DNA of 14,999 nucleotides from WVZL01 sp041862375 (GTDB lineage Bacteria; Acidobacteriota; Aminicenantia; Aminicenantales; Aminicenantaceae), in assembly GCA_041862375.1 (NCBI GenBank), contig JBGVTE010000105.1, positions 1 to 14,999 on the forward strand, read 5' to 3'. A model generated the notes under the pieces. The model saw only the letters and a program-made list of their open reading frames with translations, did no database searches and had not been told where the DNA came from. The position numbers and the translations under genes are program-made. Positions 1 through 7,514 of the stretch are shown in pieces (within the stretch, counting starts at the first letter, position 1; each line of letters begins with the position of its first letter).

Positions 1-120
1 ATTCAGGCTTCGCTCTTCCTCCCTCCAGTCGGAAACCATGCCCGCTCAGCCTTCATACGACCTTCTTCACCGTATACACACGCTTTTCTTTCTACATCAC
101 GGAAAAAAAGATGCTTATTT
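1..120 (-). repeat. Bulged-hairpin repeat, copy A (truncated by window edge)
   Basis: This is the minus-strand copy of the element seen complete at 13899-14062. Positions 50-71 are the exact reverse complement of 13945-13966 (22 of 22 nt). Positions 96-114 are the exact reverse complement of the 19-nt left terminal repeat at 13899-13917. Positions 96-120 also match 14038-14062 directly with two mismatches in 25, because the element ends are inverted repeats of each other. AGGCT at 5-9 can pair with AGCCT at 48-52, giving the inner stem. The other half of the outer stem would lie left of position 1. No protein is encoded here. Element identity is inferred only from the two copies in this window. 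Confidence 0.75.
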
Positions 121-134
121 TCAATAAAAATTAT

Positions 135-163
135 TTGCTTCTTAATTTTCGTTTTGATATAAT
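135..163 (+). promoter_or_regulatory. Sigma70-type promoter of the small membrane protein gene
   Basis: A perfect -10 box TATAAT lies at 158-163 and is preceded by TGA, giving an extended -10. A weak -35 box TTGCTT lies at 135-140 with a 17-bp spacer. The 8-bp palindrome ATGCGCAT at 162-169 lies at the expected transcription start. The leader to the ATG at 211 would be about 40 nt and includes the ribosome binding site GGGAGG near 198-203. Confidence 0.6.
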
Positions 164-210
164 GCGCATCTAAAAATATTTAAATCACTAATTTAAAGGG
201 AGGCAGTGAA

Positions 211-453
211 ATGGGTAAAGTTTTAGCCATTATTGGAGGCCTAATTGCAATGGCCGGTGGAGTTGTCTTAGTTATCTTTGTCTGGTGGAGAGAATTTTAC
301 GAGCTCATTTTTGGCTGTATCCCGCCAATTCTCTTCTTCGGAGGCCTTATCGCCTTCATCGCAGGAATTAGCGGTATTAAAGACGCCATGAGAACCAAAA
401 AGCTCGAAGAGGAAGAAGAAAAGAAAGAAGAAGCAGAAGAAAAAAAAGAATAA
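211..453 (+). CDS. Small two-helix membrane protein with charged C-terminal tail
   Basis: An 80-residue protein that I do not assign to a named family. Two hydrophobic segments are visible, at about residues 4-25 and 33-53, separated by a short WWREFYE loop. From about residue 58 to the end the chain is almost only Lys and Glu, a likely cytoplasmic helical tail. GGGAGG lies about 7-8 nt before the ATG, and an extended -10 promoter lies upstream, so the gene is probably expressed on its own. It is separated from the following RHH gene by about 250 nt. The topology suggests both ends lie on the same side of the membrane. Function is unknown. Confidence 0.75.
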   Translation: MGKVLAIIGGLIAMAGGVVLVIFVWWREFYELIFGCIPPILFFGGLIAFIAGISGIKDAMRTKKLEEEEEKKEEAEEKKE

Positions 454-506
454 AGAGTAAATTTTTCACTTTCTTACAGCCCTATAAAGAGCAAGACCTC
501 TTCTCT

Positions 507-530
507 AAAAACACATCTATTTGTGTTCTT
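507..530 (+). terminator. Weak hairpin after the small membrane protein gene
   Basis: AACACA at 510-515 pairs with TGTGTT at 522-527 around a 6-nt loop, with A residues before and CTT after. The stem is short and AT-rich and the T-tract is poor, so termination here is only possible. The rest of 454-637 is AT-rich with no other structure that I can support. Confidence 0.25.
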
Positions 531-637
531 ACTATTAATCATTAGAATTTCTCTTATCATAAACTTTAAATCATCCCTCTTAAAATAAGGCAGCCTGTTA
601 TATAAAAATAGAAACTTGATTTTTAACAAAACTATAC

Positions 638-666
638 TTGACATGATTTTTGTATCATAGTAACAT
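638..666 (+). promoter_or_regulatory. Sigma70-type promoter of the RHH regulator gene
   Basis: A perfect -35 box TTGACA at 638-643 is followed after 17 bp by TAACAT at 661-666 (4 of 6 to consensus). The expected start of transcription is near 673, inside the inverted repeat at 666-680. Confidence 0.6.
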
Positions 667-687
667 GTAATTAAATTACAAATTACA
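666..687 (+). promoter_or_regulatory. Candidate operator: inverted plus tandem heptamer
   Basis: TGTAATT (666-672), one central A, then AATTACA (674-680) form a perfect 15-bp inverted repeat. A third copy of AATTACA follows immediately at 681-687. The block runs from the end of the -10 box to just before the ribosome binding site, so a bound protein would block initiation. The gene it controls encodes an RHH protein, a family that often represses its own promoter through short palindromes. Autoregulation is inferred. Confidence 0.55.
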
Positions 688-700
688 GGAAGGTAAAATA

Positions 701-1120
701 ATGGAAAAACAACAAAAAAAGGATACGGAAGCTAAAACACAAAATAAAACCAAGAAAGAGCATCAAAGTAAACTTGATGAACTAGGGACTCAGGTTGAAA
801 AGATTGCTGTAAGAACTGCAGAGTCTATTAAAAAGGTAATAGACAGAGCACTTGCCGCCCGTAATACTGTCCTGACGATTCGAGTCAATGATGAAAGCAA
901 TAGAAAACTAGGTATGCTCGTGGATGCAAGATTATTTAAAAGCCGCTCGGAAAGTGCTGCTTTTCTTATTCAGGAAGGAATAAAAAATCAGGAGCTGCTT
1001 TTTACAAAAATAGAAAATAAACTAGAAAAGATTGAAAAAATTAGAAAGGAGCTCAAAAATATCGTATCTCAGGAAATCAGCTCCACAGAAAACAAGGAGA
1101 AAAAAGAGGATGCAAAATAA
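701..1120 (+). CDS. Ribbon-helix-helix DNA-binding protein
   Basis: A 139-residue protein with a central RHH core: a beta strand at about 55-63 (NTVLTIRVN), helix A at about 64-77 and helix B at about 81-95, with an SRSE turn between the helices. RHH proteins bind DNA as dimers through paired strands in the major groove. The core is flanked by a Lys/Gln/Glu-rich N-terminal arm (1-25) and a charged, coiled-coil-prone C-terminus (about 96-139). These make it two to three times longer than minimal CopG/Arc proteins. GGAAGG lies about 7 nt before the ATG. No toxin gene is adjacent, so I favour a transcription or chromosome-organising regulator over an antitoxin. The promoter carries a perfect heptamer palindrome. 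Confidence 0.75.
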   Translation: MEKQQKKDTEAKTQNKTKKEHQSKLDELGTQVEKIAVRTAESIKKVIDRALAARNTVLTIRVNDESNRKLGMLVDARLFKSRSESAAFLIQEGIKNQELLFTKIENKLEKIEKIRKELKNIVSQEISSTENKEKKEDAK

Positions 1121-1123
1121 GAT

Positions 1124-1144
1124 CCTTCTCAAGAAGGTTGCTTA
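1124..1144 (+). terminator. Possible weak terminator after the RHH gene
   Basis: CCTTC at 1124-1128 and GAAGG at 1133-1137 form a 5-bp stem with a TCAA loop, three bases after the TAA stop. It is followed by TTGCTT rather than a true T-tract, so termination would be partial. Confidence 0.3.
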
Positions 1145-1167
1145 ATAAAGAGCTCATATGATAATAT
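1138..1167 (+). promoter_or_regulatory. Possible promoter of the DUF4783-like/kinase pair
   Basis: TTGCTT at 1138-1143 is the same -35 variant as at 135-140. It stands 18 bp from TAATAT at 1162-1167. Transcription would begin at about 1174, directly at the GTG start codon, implying a leaderless message. Read-through from the RHH gene is the alternative. Confidence 0.3.
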
Positions 1168-1174
1168 TTCTCAT

Positions 1175-1648
1175 GTGGTAAACTTAGCTAGTTTACTCAT
1201 TCTTACTTTACTTTCTTCCCTCCTTTCCACAACAACTAAGAATATAGAGAATTCATTCCTCGAAAATAGCCCAAAAAAAATCTTTGTGTTGTTCTCTTCT
1301 GCAAGCCATCTGAATATATCCCTTCCTCAGCCAATTTCTTTCTCTGATCAACTTTCAAACCAGCAGGCCTATTTTCTCTTCCAAAAAATTTTTTTCACCT
1401 ACGCTACTTTTGAATTCTACTCAGAGAGCAGTCTCCCCCTATATCCTGAAAAAGACAGTTATATCTTTAAAGCAAGGTGGTCCTTCAGGAATAAAAAGAA
1501 CAATAATCAATATGTGTTCCATATCTTCTTCTATTTAGTAAATGAAATCTATCAAAAAAGCAGAGCTTCACCAGATTCCCCGTGGAAAAAGCATCAAAGC
1601 GTCAGAGAGATATGGAAAATAACAGAAATAAGAGCAGAAACATTTTGA
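1175..1648 (+). CDS. Small secreted DUF4783-like protein
   Basis: A 157-residue protein. Residues 1-18 form a short hydrophobic signal peptide-like segment (LASLLILTLLSSLLS). The rest resembles the NTF2-like DUF4783 pattern. An amphipathic helix (QQAYFLFQKIFFTYATF, about 63-79) is followed by alternating strands (about 92-125) and a final strand ending WKITEIRAE. The frame opens directly after the RHH stop codon. The only plausible start is GTG at 1175, because the nearby ATGs at 1158 and 1173 are out of frame. No Shine-Dalgarno site is visible. The 3' end overlaps the kinase start by about 37 nt, suggesting coupled translation and perhaps a periplasmic partner of the sensor. The coding call is fairly safe. 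The family call is from pattern memory only. Confidence 0.6.
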   Translation: MVNLASLLILTLLSSLLSTTTKNIENSFLENSPKKIFVLFSSASHLNISLPQPISFSDQLSNQQAYFLFQKIFFTYATFEFYSESSLPLYPEKDSYIFKARWSFRNKKNNNQYVFHIFFYLVNEIYQKSRASPDSPWKKHQSVREIWKITEIRAETF

Positions 1649-4600
1649 AAATCAGAATGAAAAAAGGTTCATTCCTCTTTTACAGCCCTATCCTTGGAAT
1701 TTTACTCTCCACTTGTTCTTTGATTCTTTACCTTATTCTTCCATCTCTTATATCATCTAATTACTATCAAAAAAGCCTAAATCCTTTGAGAAAACAAGCT
1801 CAAGCCATTAAAAATGAATTCAATGGCCTTATTTCTGAAATAAAACATAAGCAGAACCTCATCGCTTCACTCCCATTTCCAGCGGCAAGAAGCAAAATAT
1901 TCAATGTGATGAAAGAACTCAACCTAAACACAGACATAGAGGGAGTTAGTTATTATAGCTCCCGAGGAGATCTTTCTCTCTGGTTAGGAAATGTGATTGA
2001 TCTTGAGCTTTTTTCACCAGAAAGAAATCCTAAAAACCTTCTGCAGAGACAAACTTCTACTTTCCTCATCAAAGACAAAGCTTCAGTATACCTCATTTCT
2101 TCACAAGAAGTTGGTGAAAAGGGCTTCCTTGTCTGTTTCAGGCTCTTGGCCTTTGATCCCCAATTTAAGACTCGGCACCTGAAGGAATACCAGTTTCTAA
2201 AGCCGAACTCTCTAAGAAACCTTCAAAGTATCTTGTACTATGATTTCCAAGAAGACATTTCTGGATTTGAAACTTTCTTCAAACGACACAAAGATGAGTA
2301 CATCGGCCAGCCGGTGGTCCAGGACAAAATTCAAACCTTATTTTTCCCGTTAAGGAACGAAAATAACAAAATCGTTGCCTTAGTTAACCTGAGCTCTCCC
2401 TCCCTTACCTCTTATACTTCAGCTCAAAAAGAGAACTTTTTGCTAACCTTTTATATTCTATTCGGGATAACGCTTCTTCTCTTCCTCATTTACATTATAA
2501 AAGCCACAGATTTTCTGAAAGAATGGAGGCCAATACATTTTGTTCTTATAATCTTTACCCTAATCGGATTAAGGCTTGTCTTTTTACCTTTGAGTCGTCT
2601 GGAGAAAATAAAGTCTCTTCCCTTATTTTCTCCCTCTCTGGCTAGTTTCCTTTCCTTTGCCGAGCTCACAAAGTCGCCTGCGGATATTTTCCTTACATGC
2701 TTCTGTCTCCTGCTCATCATTCTATGTGTTGTCATATACTTCAAGAACATTCTGGAGAAGAAAAAAATTTCATTACCCACTGCTCTCGCACTATCTCTAT
2801 CAATAATCTCTGTCCTTTTCTCTGTATTTATCGTCTTTATTCTGCAAAAAATCCTGAAGCTCTTTATTTTCAACTCTAATGCTAACCTGTTGCATTTTAC
2901 TTTTAGCCCAGCCTTTCTTGTTCTCAACTTAAGTATTGTATTCCTTTTTCTGAGTTTTTTTCTTCTAGTCTTTATTGGATTGAGAATAGCATCGCTTTAT
3001 TCTCCCCACATCTTTATCTCTCTCTCTGTACTTCTACTGGGATATGGAGGCTTTTCTTTCCTCTTCAGAGAGAAATTTTCTCTTCTACTTTATTTTCTGC
3101 AAATCATACTTATCTCATTAATTCTAGTCATTGCTGGTGTGCCTTCAATTCGAAAAAGAAAAGAAGCTTTTGTCTCAGTTTTCCTCTTGAGTACTCTCTT
3201 CCTATACGCTTCCCTCGACTATTATTCCTTAAAAAGAAGTCGCTCTATCATTCAAAACTCTCTGAAAAATATTGTTCTGTCCCAGGAAAACTGGGGAAAT
3301 TTTTTACTAAACCAATCTTTTCCAGAAATTGATGAAGAAAGGGAATCAATCCTGTCATTTTTCGACAATCCTCAACCATATGATTTTTCTCAATCTCTCT
3401 GGAGGAAAACGTCAATCGCAAAATTCAACTGGTACTCTAGTTTGGAAATATGGAACCCTGACGGTAAGATCCTATCTCGATTTTCCTTAAATGTTCCAGA
3501 GCTCCCTCCTGACTTCACTCTACCTCTGCACCAAGAGTGGTCAATCTCCAATCAAAATATATCTTTTTTAGGCAAAGAAAAGAATTTTCTCGTAGGTTAT
3601 AAAGACTGGTTTGAGAAAGACATTTATCTAGGAAGAACAATTCTTACCCTCTCTGCAGATTACGATATACTTCCCTTCCTTTACTCAGCTAATCCTTATT
3701 TCGAAGCTATAAGAATGACTTCTCTTCCTTCTCTAAATCAGTTCGATTTTGGCTTTGCCGTTTTTGACCTTAAAGGAATACTTCTCTTCAACCCAAATAA
3801 AATATCTTCAGGCATCCCTCCCAATCTTCTAGAGAGAATTATATCCTCAAGAGATTCTCTTTGGTCTTCCTTTAGAGATAAGAATAAAAAATACAACTCC
3901 CTCAATTTCACGGCAAACAACAGAGTATACTCATTCTTTCTGCCTCAAAAAAATGTAATAAATTATTCAGTTGAATTCTTAAAGCTACTCTTTTTCTACG
4001 TGGCTATCTCTACTTTTTCTTTTTTTCTTATAAACATATTCTTCAAAAAGCAAATTATAAAAAATCCACTCTGGTCTTTTTCGAATAAAGTCTATGTCTC
4101 TTTTATCGCTGTTGCTATTATCCCTCTCCTGCTTTTCACATTTTTTACCCGAAGCTTCTTCGAGCGTATATTTTCTCAGCAGTTTATTGAAAGGGCAGAA
4201 GCTCACGCTAAGTTTGCTTATCGCGTCATGGAAGACTTAGTATTCCTTCAAGAATTAGAAAAATACTCCCCAACAACTCCTCCCGAAGATCTTGTTATCT
4301 GGATCAGCTCCACCATCTCAAATGATGTGAGTCTATACCAGGATGGCAGACTCATTTCTTCAAGTAGAAGGGAATTCTATGACTCAGGGCTTCTTCCTGA
4401 ATTACTCGATGGAGAAATTTTCTATAAAATTCAATTTGAAAACAATCCTTTCTATACGCGGACCCAAAAAATCGGCGATTATTCATTCCATACTCTCACC
4501 ATTCCATTTCCCTACCTAGACAGTTACCTCTTCATATCTCTCCCTTTTCCCTTCGAACAACAGGAAATATCAAAAGCAACCGGGGATTTTATCGAATTTC

Positions 4601-5505
4601 TGGTTTTTATTTCTGTCTTTTTCGTGAGCATTGTCATCATTTTCGCTCGAGGTCTGGGAGCAATGATCATAAATCCAATAAAAAAGCTTCTTGGAGGCAC
4701 AAGAGAAGTCAGCCTCGGTAATCTCGAGGTTTCTATCGAGCATAAACCTCATGATGAGATGAGAACTTTAATTGACGGCTTTAATGCCATGATTAAAAAT
4801 TTAAAAAAGCATCAACAAGAACTGACTGAAATGAGCAAAAAAGTTGCCTGGGCAGAAATGGCCCGTAAAGTTGCTCATGAAATTAAAAATCCCTTAACAC
4901 CTATACAATTATCAGCAGAACACCTGTTAAAGGTGTACTCTGAGAAAAAGGAAGATTTTGATCAAGTCTTAAATGAATCTGCTTCTTACATTATCAAAGA
5001 AGTTGAGAATTTGAGGAAGATTGCCCAAGAATTCCTGGATCTCTCGAAAGAAACAGCTCTGAAAAAAGAGGATTTTGATTTAAAAGCAGTCATCCAAGAG
5101 ACTGTCTCTCCATTTAAAAAGACACTTACAAAAAGGATTAAGTTCAGAGAAATCTACGAAGGCGAAGATTTTAGCTTCAAAGGAAACAAGGAAAAAATAA
5201 GAATTGCTTTAAGAAACATTTTTATCAATGCCATGGAAGCTATCAGAAATAAAGGAGAGATTGAAGTCAGGCTCAGGAGAGAGAATAATATCTTAGGCAT
5301 TGAAATCAAGGATACAGGCATGGGCATGGAAAAAGAAATGCTGGAAAAGGTTTTTGAGCCCTATTTCTCAACAAAAGACTTGGGTACGGGATTGGGTCTC
5401 TCAATATCAAAAAAAATCATAGAAGACCATGGAGCATCAATCCAAATCTCGAGTGAATTTAGAAAGGGTACAAAAATCATGATAAAATTACCTCTCTCAA
5501 AATAG
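1612..5505 (+). CDS. Large NtrY-type membrane histidine kinase
   Basis: A sensor kinase of about 1297 residues from ATG 1612. The frame allows GTG 1582 or ATG 1657, and none has a strong ribosome site. Numbering is from 1612. One membrane helix (about 21-47) precedes an extracytoplasmic region (48-276). A bundle of about eight helices follows (277-535). A second extracytoplasmic region (540-785) is followed by two helices (787-847), then a third region (848-990) and a last helix (994-1014). Then come a HAMP linker (about 1015-1068) and a HisKA H-box with VAHEIKNPLTPIQLSAEHL (phospho-acceptor His1089). The ATPase has an N-box Asn1206, G1 DTGMG (Asp1234), an F-box FEPYFSTK and G2 GTGLGL. The H-box is NtrY-like, a class normally paired with NtrC-type sigma54 activators, but no regulator gene is in the window. 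The signal is unknown. The sensor half is far longer than in classical NtrY. Confidence 0.9.
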   Translation: MENNRNKSRNILKIRMKKGSFLFYSPILGILLSTCSLILYLILPSLISSNYYQKSLNPLRKQAQAIKNEFNGLISEIKHKQNLIASLPFPAARSKIFNVMKELNLNTDIEGVSYYSSRGDLSLWLGNVIDLELFSPERNPKNLLQRQTSTFLIKDKASVYLISSQEVGEKGFLVCFRLLAFDPQFKTRHLKEYQFLKPNSLRNLQSILYYDFQEDISGFETFFKRHKDEYIGQPVVQDKIQTLFFPLRNENNKIVALVNLSSPSLTSYTSAQKENFLLTFYILFGITLLLFLIYIIKATDFLKEWRPIHFVLIIFTLIGLRLVFLPLSRLEKIKSLPLFSPSLASFLSFAELTKSPADIFLTCFCLLLIILCVVIYFKNILEKKKISLPTALALSLSIISVLFSVFIVFILQKILKLFIFNSNANLLHFTFSPAFLVLNLSIVFLFLSFFLLVFIGLRIASLYSPHIFISLSVLLLGYGGFSFLFREKFSLLLYFLQIILISLILVIAGVPSIRKRKEAFVSVFLLSTLFLYASLDYYSLKRSRSIIQNSLKNIVLSQENWGNFLLNQSFPEIDEERESILSFFDNPQPYDFSQSLWRKTSIAKFNWYSSLEIWNPDGKILSRFSLNVPELPPDFTLPLHQEWSISNQNISFLGKEKNFLVGYKDWFEKDIYLGRTILTLSADYDILPFLYSANPYFEAIRMTSLPSLNQFDFGFAVFDLKGILLFNPNKISSGIPPNLLERIISSRDSLWSSFRDKNKKYNSLNFTANNRVYSFFLPQKNVINYSVEFLKLLFFYVAISTFSFFLINIFFKKQIIKNPLWSFSNKVYVSFIAVAIIPLLLFTFFTRSFFERIFSQQFIERAEAHAKFAYRVMEDLVFLQELEKYSPTTPPEDLVIWISSTISNDVSLYQDGRLISSSRREFYDSGLLPELLDGEIFYKIQFENNPFYTRTQKIGDYSFHTLTIPFPYLDSYLFISLPFPFEQQEISKATGDFIEFLVFISVFFVSIVIIFARGLGAMIINPIKKLLGGTREVSLGNLEVSIEHKPHDEMRTLIDGFNAMIKNLKKHQQELTEMSKKVAWAEMARKVAHEIKNPLTPIQLSAEHLLKVYSEKKEDFDQVLNESASYIIKEVENLRKIAQEFLDLSKETALKKEDFDLKAVIQETVSPFKKTLTKRIKFREIYEGEDFSFKGNKEKIRIALRNIFINAMEAIRNKGEIEVRLRRENNILGIEIKDTGMGMEKEMLEKVFEPYFSTKDLGTGLGLSISKKIIEDHGASIQISSEFRKGTKIMIKLPLSK

Positions 5506-5548
5506 ATGAGTTTTCTAAATTTTTTAGGATAATTTTGATTGTCTTACT

Positions 5549-5577
5549 CTTAAGCTAAGTTAAACCTTAAGTCTTTT
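5549..5577 (+). terminator. Possible weak terminator after the kinase gene
   Basis: CTTAAG at 5549-5554 and CTTAAG at 5566-5571 are self-complementary arms around an 11-nt loop, followed by TCTTTT. The stem is AT-rich and short. It lies between the kinase and the flavodoxin-like gene, which may therefore be transcribed separately. Confidence 0.3.
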
Positions 5578-5579
5578 AT

Positions 5580-5585
5580 AAGGTG
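5580..5585 (+). promoter_or_regulatory. Ribosome binding site fixing the flavodoxin-like start
   Basis: AAGGTGA-like sequence at 5579-5585 lies 9 nt before ATG 5595. The in-frame GTG 5583 and ATG 5586 overlap or abut this site, so 5595 is the more plausible start. Confidence 0.6.
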
Positions 5586-5594
5586 ATGTACGAA

Positions 5595-6095
5595 ATGGTA
5601 CAAACACTTGTAACCTACTTTAGCCAGACTGGAAACACAAGAAAAATTGCTGAGGCTATTTTTTCTTCCCTGGAAAATGATAAAGAAATCAAACCTGTCG
5701 AAGAAGTTCATGATTTAGGCAAATATGGCCTTATTTTTATCGGATTTCCTGTCCATTCCCACAGCGTCCCTTTAAAAATCCAGAACTTTATAAAAAATAT
5801 ACAAGAACACCAAAAAATTGCATTTTTTTCAACCCATGGCTCCCTAACTGGCAGCAGACTCTCACGAGAAGCAATCGAGCATGCAGTAATACTCGCATCA
5901 AAAGCAAAGGTCCTCGGAACTTTTTCTTGTAGAGGAAAAGTATCCATGAAAGCCCTTGAAATATTAAGAAGGTCTCCAGAACACAAAGCTTGGGCTGATA
6001 TGGCTGTATCTGCTAGCTTTCACCCTGATGAAGACGATCTGGAAGATGCCAGAGCTTTTGCTTCCTGGATAAAAACACTCAGCCTACAGCATTAA
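5595..6095 (+). CDS. Flavodoxin-like protein
   Basis: A 166-residue protein, close to the usual flavodoxin length. The N-terminal strand LVTYFSQTGNTRKIAEAI carries the FMN phosphate-binding loop SQTGNT (residues 10-15). A second strand, YGLIFIGFPVHSHSVP, continues into IQNFIKNI, matching the flavodoxin fold where a P-V-[HW] segment packs near the flavin. A third conserved block is IAFFSTHGS, with a final helix rich in Asp/Glu (about 140-160). Such proteins carry electrons or act as small NAD(P)H-dependent FMN enzymes. A redox partner cannot be named from the context. The gene begins a four-gene co-directional run, with the next start 16 nt after its stop. Confidence 0.85.
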   Translation: MVQTLVTYFSQTGNTRKIAEAIFSSLENDKEIKPVEEVHDLGKYGLIFIGFPVHSHSVPLKIQNFIKNIQEHQKIAFFSTHGSLTGSRLSREAIEHAVILASKAKVLGTFSCRGKVSMKALEILRRSPEHKAWADMAVSASFHPDEDDLEDARAFASWIKTLSLQH

Positions 6096-6111
6096 TTTTA
6101 AAAGACTACTC

Positions 6112-6777
6112 ATGTTCGCTGTACGACCATATCTCCCGAAAGACAGAGAAAAAATAAGATTGCTGTGTTGTGACACAGGATATTTGGGAAATCCCGTCGA
6201 AAAAATATTTCAAGATAGAAAATGGTTTGCTGACCTCAACACAAAATATTACCTCAACTATGAATTTGATTCGTGTTTTGTGGCCGAATCCAAGGAAGAA
6301 ATAGTAGGCTATGTCTTGGGAAGTACAAATCCTTTGAAATATAACCTCCTCTTTTATACTCTAATCGCTTCTCCCCTCTTTTTTATAGCTCTTTTTAAAT
6401 GCCTCACAAAAAAATATGACGAAATAAGTAGAGCTTATATCAAAAGACTAGTTTTTAGAGGAAGCTTTGAAAGGCCAAGAAGACCAAGGAGGTCAGCTCA
6501 TTTCCATATTAATGTCAAGGATGGATACAGGAAAAAGGGAGTTGGAAAAGCTTTAGTTCAAACTTTATTTAGACATTTCTTGAGTAAGAATGTAGATAGA
6601 GTCTATGGGGAACTAATTCACATTGATCAATTGAGAGACGAAATCCTTTATACTTCTCATGGCTTTAAAATCTTCGATAAAAAACCTACTACTCTTCTAG
6701 GAAAAGAATCTGGCAATGCCTACTTAATGACAGTGACTACCGAACTGGAAAAAGTAAGAGAGTTATGGGAACTATAA
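6112..6777 (+). CDS. GNAT-family N-acetyltransferase
   Basis: A 221-residue protein with the GNAT core. It opens with FAVRPYLPKDREKIRLLC, typical of the first strand and helix. A strand at about 52-70 (CFVAESKEEIVGYVLGS) follows. Motif A, HINVKDGYRKKGVGKALVQTLF (split here by its glycine loop R140-K-K-G143-V-G145), binds the acetyl-CoA pyrophosphate. The ending YTSHGFKIFDK is the usual GNAT GF strand. A hydrophobic insertion at about 76-97 (NLLFYTLIASPLFFIALFKC) is unusual and could be membrane-associated. The acceptor substrate is unknown. The 3' end overlaps the next gene by 13 nt, and no ribosome binding site precedes ATG 6112, consistent with coupled translation inside an operon. Confidence 0.85.
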   Translation: MFAVRPYLPKDREKIRLLCCDTGYLGNPVEKIFQDRKWFADLNTKYYLNYEFDSCFVAESKEEIVGYVLGSTNPLKYNLLFYTLIASPLFFIALFKCLTKKYDEISRAYIKRLVFRGSFERPRRPRRSAHFHINVKDGYRKKGVGKALVQTLFRHFLSKNVDRVYGELIHIDQLRDEILYTSHGFKIFDKKPTTLLGKESGNAYLMTVTTELEKVRELWEL

Positions 6778-7514
6778 ATTTTCTGATCGTCTCCATACAC
6801 GATGCGACCCCTTTTTACATGGAGGGACTGAAGGAAATAACAACCTGGCTCGATCAGCATTCTGTGACTCCAAGATGTATCAAGGTCATTCCAAATTTTC
6901 TCGGGAAATGGAATATCCTGGAATATAAAGATTTCATGGACTGGCTTCTTGATGAAAAAGAAAAAGGCCATGAAATCGTCCAGCATGGATATGCTCACAC
7001 TGAAAATAAAGTACACGGAGGACTCTTTATTCGCTTGCGGAACCATTATATTACTCGCTTTAACTCTGAGTTTCTGAAGACTGGTTATGAAGAAACCAAA
7101 AGGATTGTTGAAAAAGGGAGGGATATACTCAATGAAGGAAGGATTAATTGTTCTGGGTTCACCTCTCCTACTTGGTTCCAGAGTAAAGAGGCAAGCCGAG
7201 CGATTCACGATTGCGGCTTCAAGTACCACACTTCTTTCTCTGCCATACACGATCGTGAAAACCAAAAAAACATATTTGCTCCGGCGATGGGACACTATGG
7301 AATCGATTCCTCCTTGGAATACATGACGCTGATTGGGAATATTATGATGAGAAATACAGTCTTTCTCTGTTCTCGTGTCGTTCGAATCGTACTCCATCCC
7401 CAGCATATCTCAAACTGCCGCCCTCTCATCCAGGCTCTATCAGGAATAATTAGACTCATACCTAAAAGAAAGCTCATTACTTATACTCAATCCCTCGAAA
7501 TAAAGAATGATTAA
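6765..7514 (+). CDS. DUF2334 polysaccharide deacetylase-like protein
   Basis: A 249-residue protein with the divergent NodB-like fold of DUF2334. Visible motifs are SIHDATP (His12-Asp13, putative base and metal ligand) and IVQHGYAHTE (His74 and His78, metal-binding HxxxH). GFTSPTWFQS, in a position often occupied by G-F-x-x-P-x-W, and RIVLHPQH near the C-terminus (His211-Pro212) are also present. These support a metal-dependent amide hydrolase acting on an N-acetylated glycan or lipid-linked sugar. There is no signal peptide, so it is probably cytoplasmic. It overlaps the genes on both sides (13 nt and 8 nt). With a glycosyltransferase directly after it, a role in glycolipid or polysaccharide assembly is the best inference. 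Confidence 0.85.
   Translation: MGTINFLIVSIHDATPFYMEGLKEITTWLDQHSVTPRCIKVIPNFLGKWNILEYKDFMDWLLDEKEKGHEIVQHGYAHTENKVHGGLFIRLRNHYITRFNSEFLKTGYEETKRIVEKGRDILNEGRINCSGFTSPTWFQSKEASRAIHDCGFKYHTSFSAIHDRENQKNIFAPAMGHYGIDSSLEYMTLIGNIMMRNTVFLCSRVVRIVLHPQHISNCRPLIQALSGIIRLIPKRKLITYTQSLEIKND

Noticed and set aside
701..1120. RHH protein as the antitoxin of a toxin-antitoxin pair
   Set aside because: The following gene encodes an exported protein, not a toxin-like one, and no small toxin ORF lies on either side.
1582..1611. GTG 1582 as the kinase start
   Set aside because: No ribosome binding site and a deeper overlap with the upstream gene. ATG 1612 (or 1657) keeps the complete first membrane helix.
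2490..2927. A 145-codon minus-strand frame within the kinase
   Set aside because: Arg/Lys-rich translation typical of the reverse of hydrophobic membrane-helix codons; a shadow of the kinase.
6720..7406. A 228-codon open frame on the minus strand opposite the DUF2334 gene
   Set aside because: The plus strand encodes a recognisable enzyme with catalytic motifs. The antisense product has no recognisable domain and no ribosome binding site.
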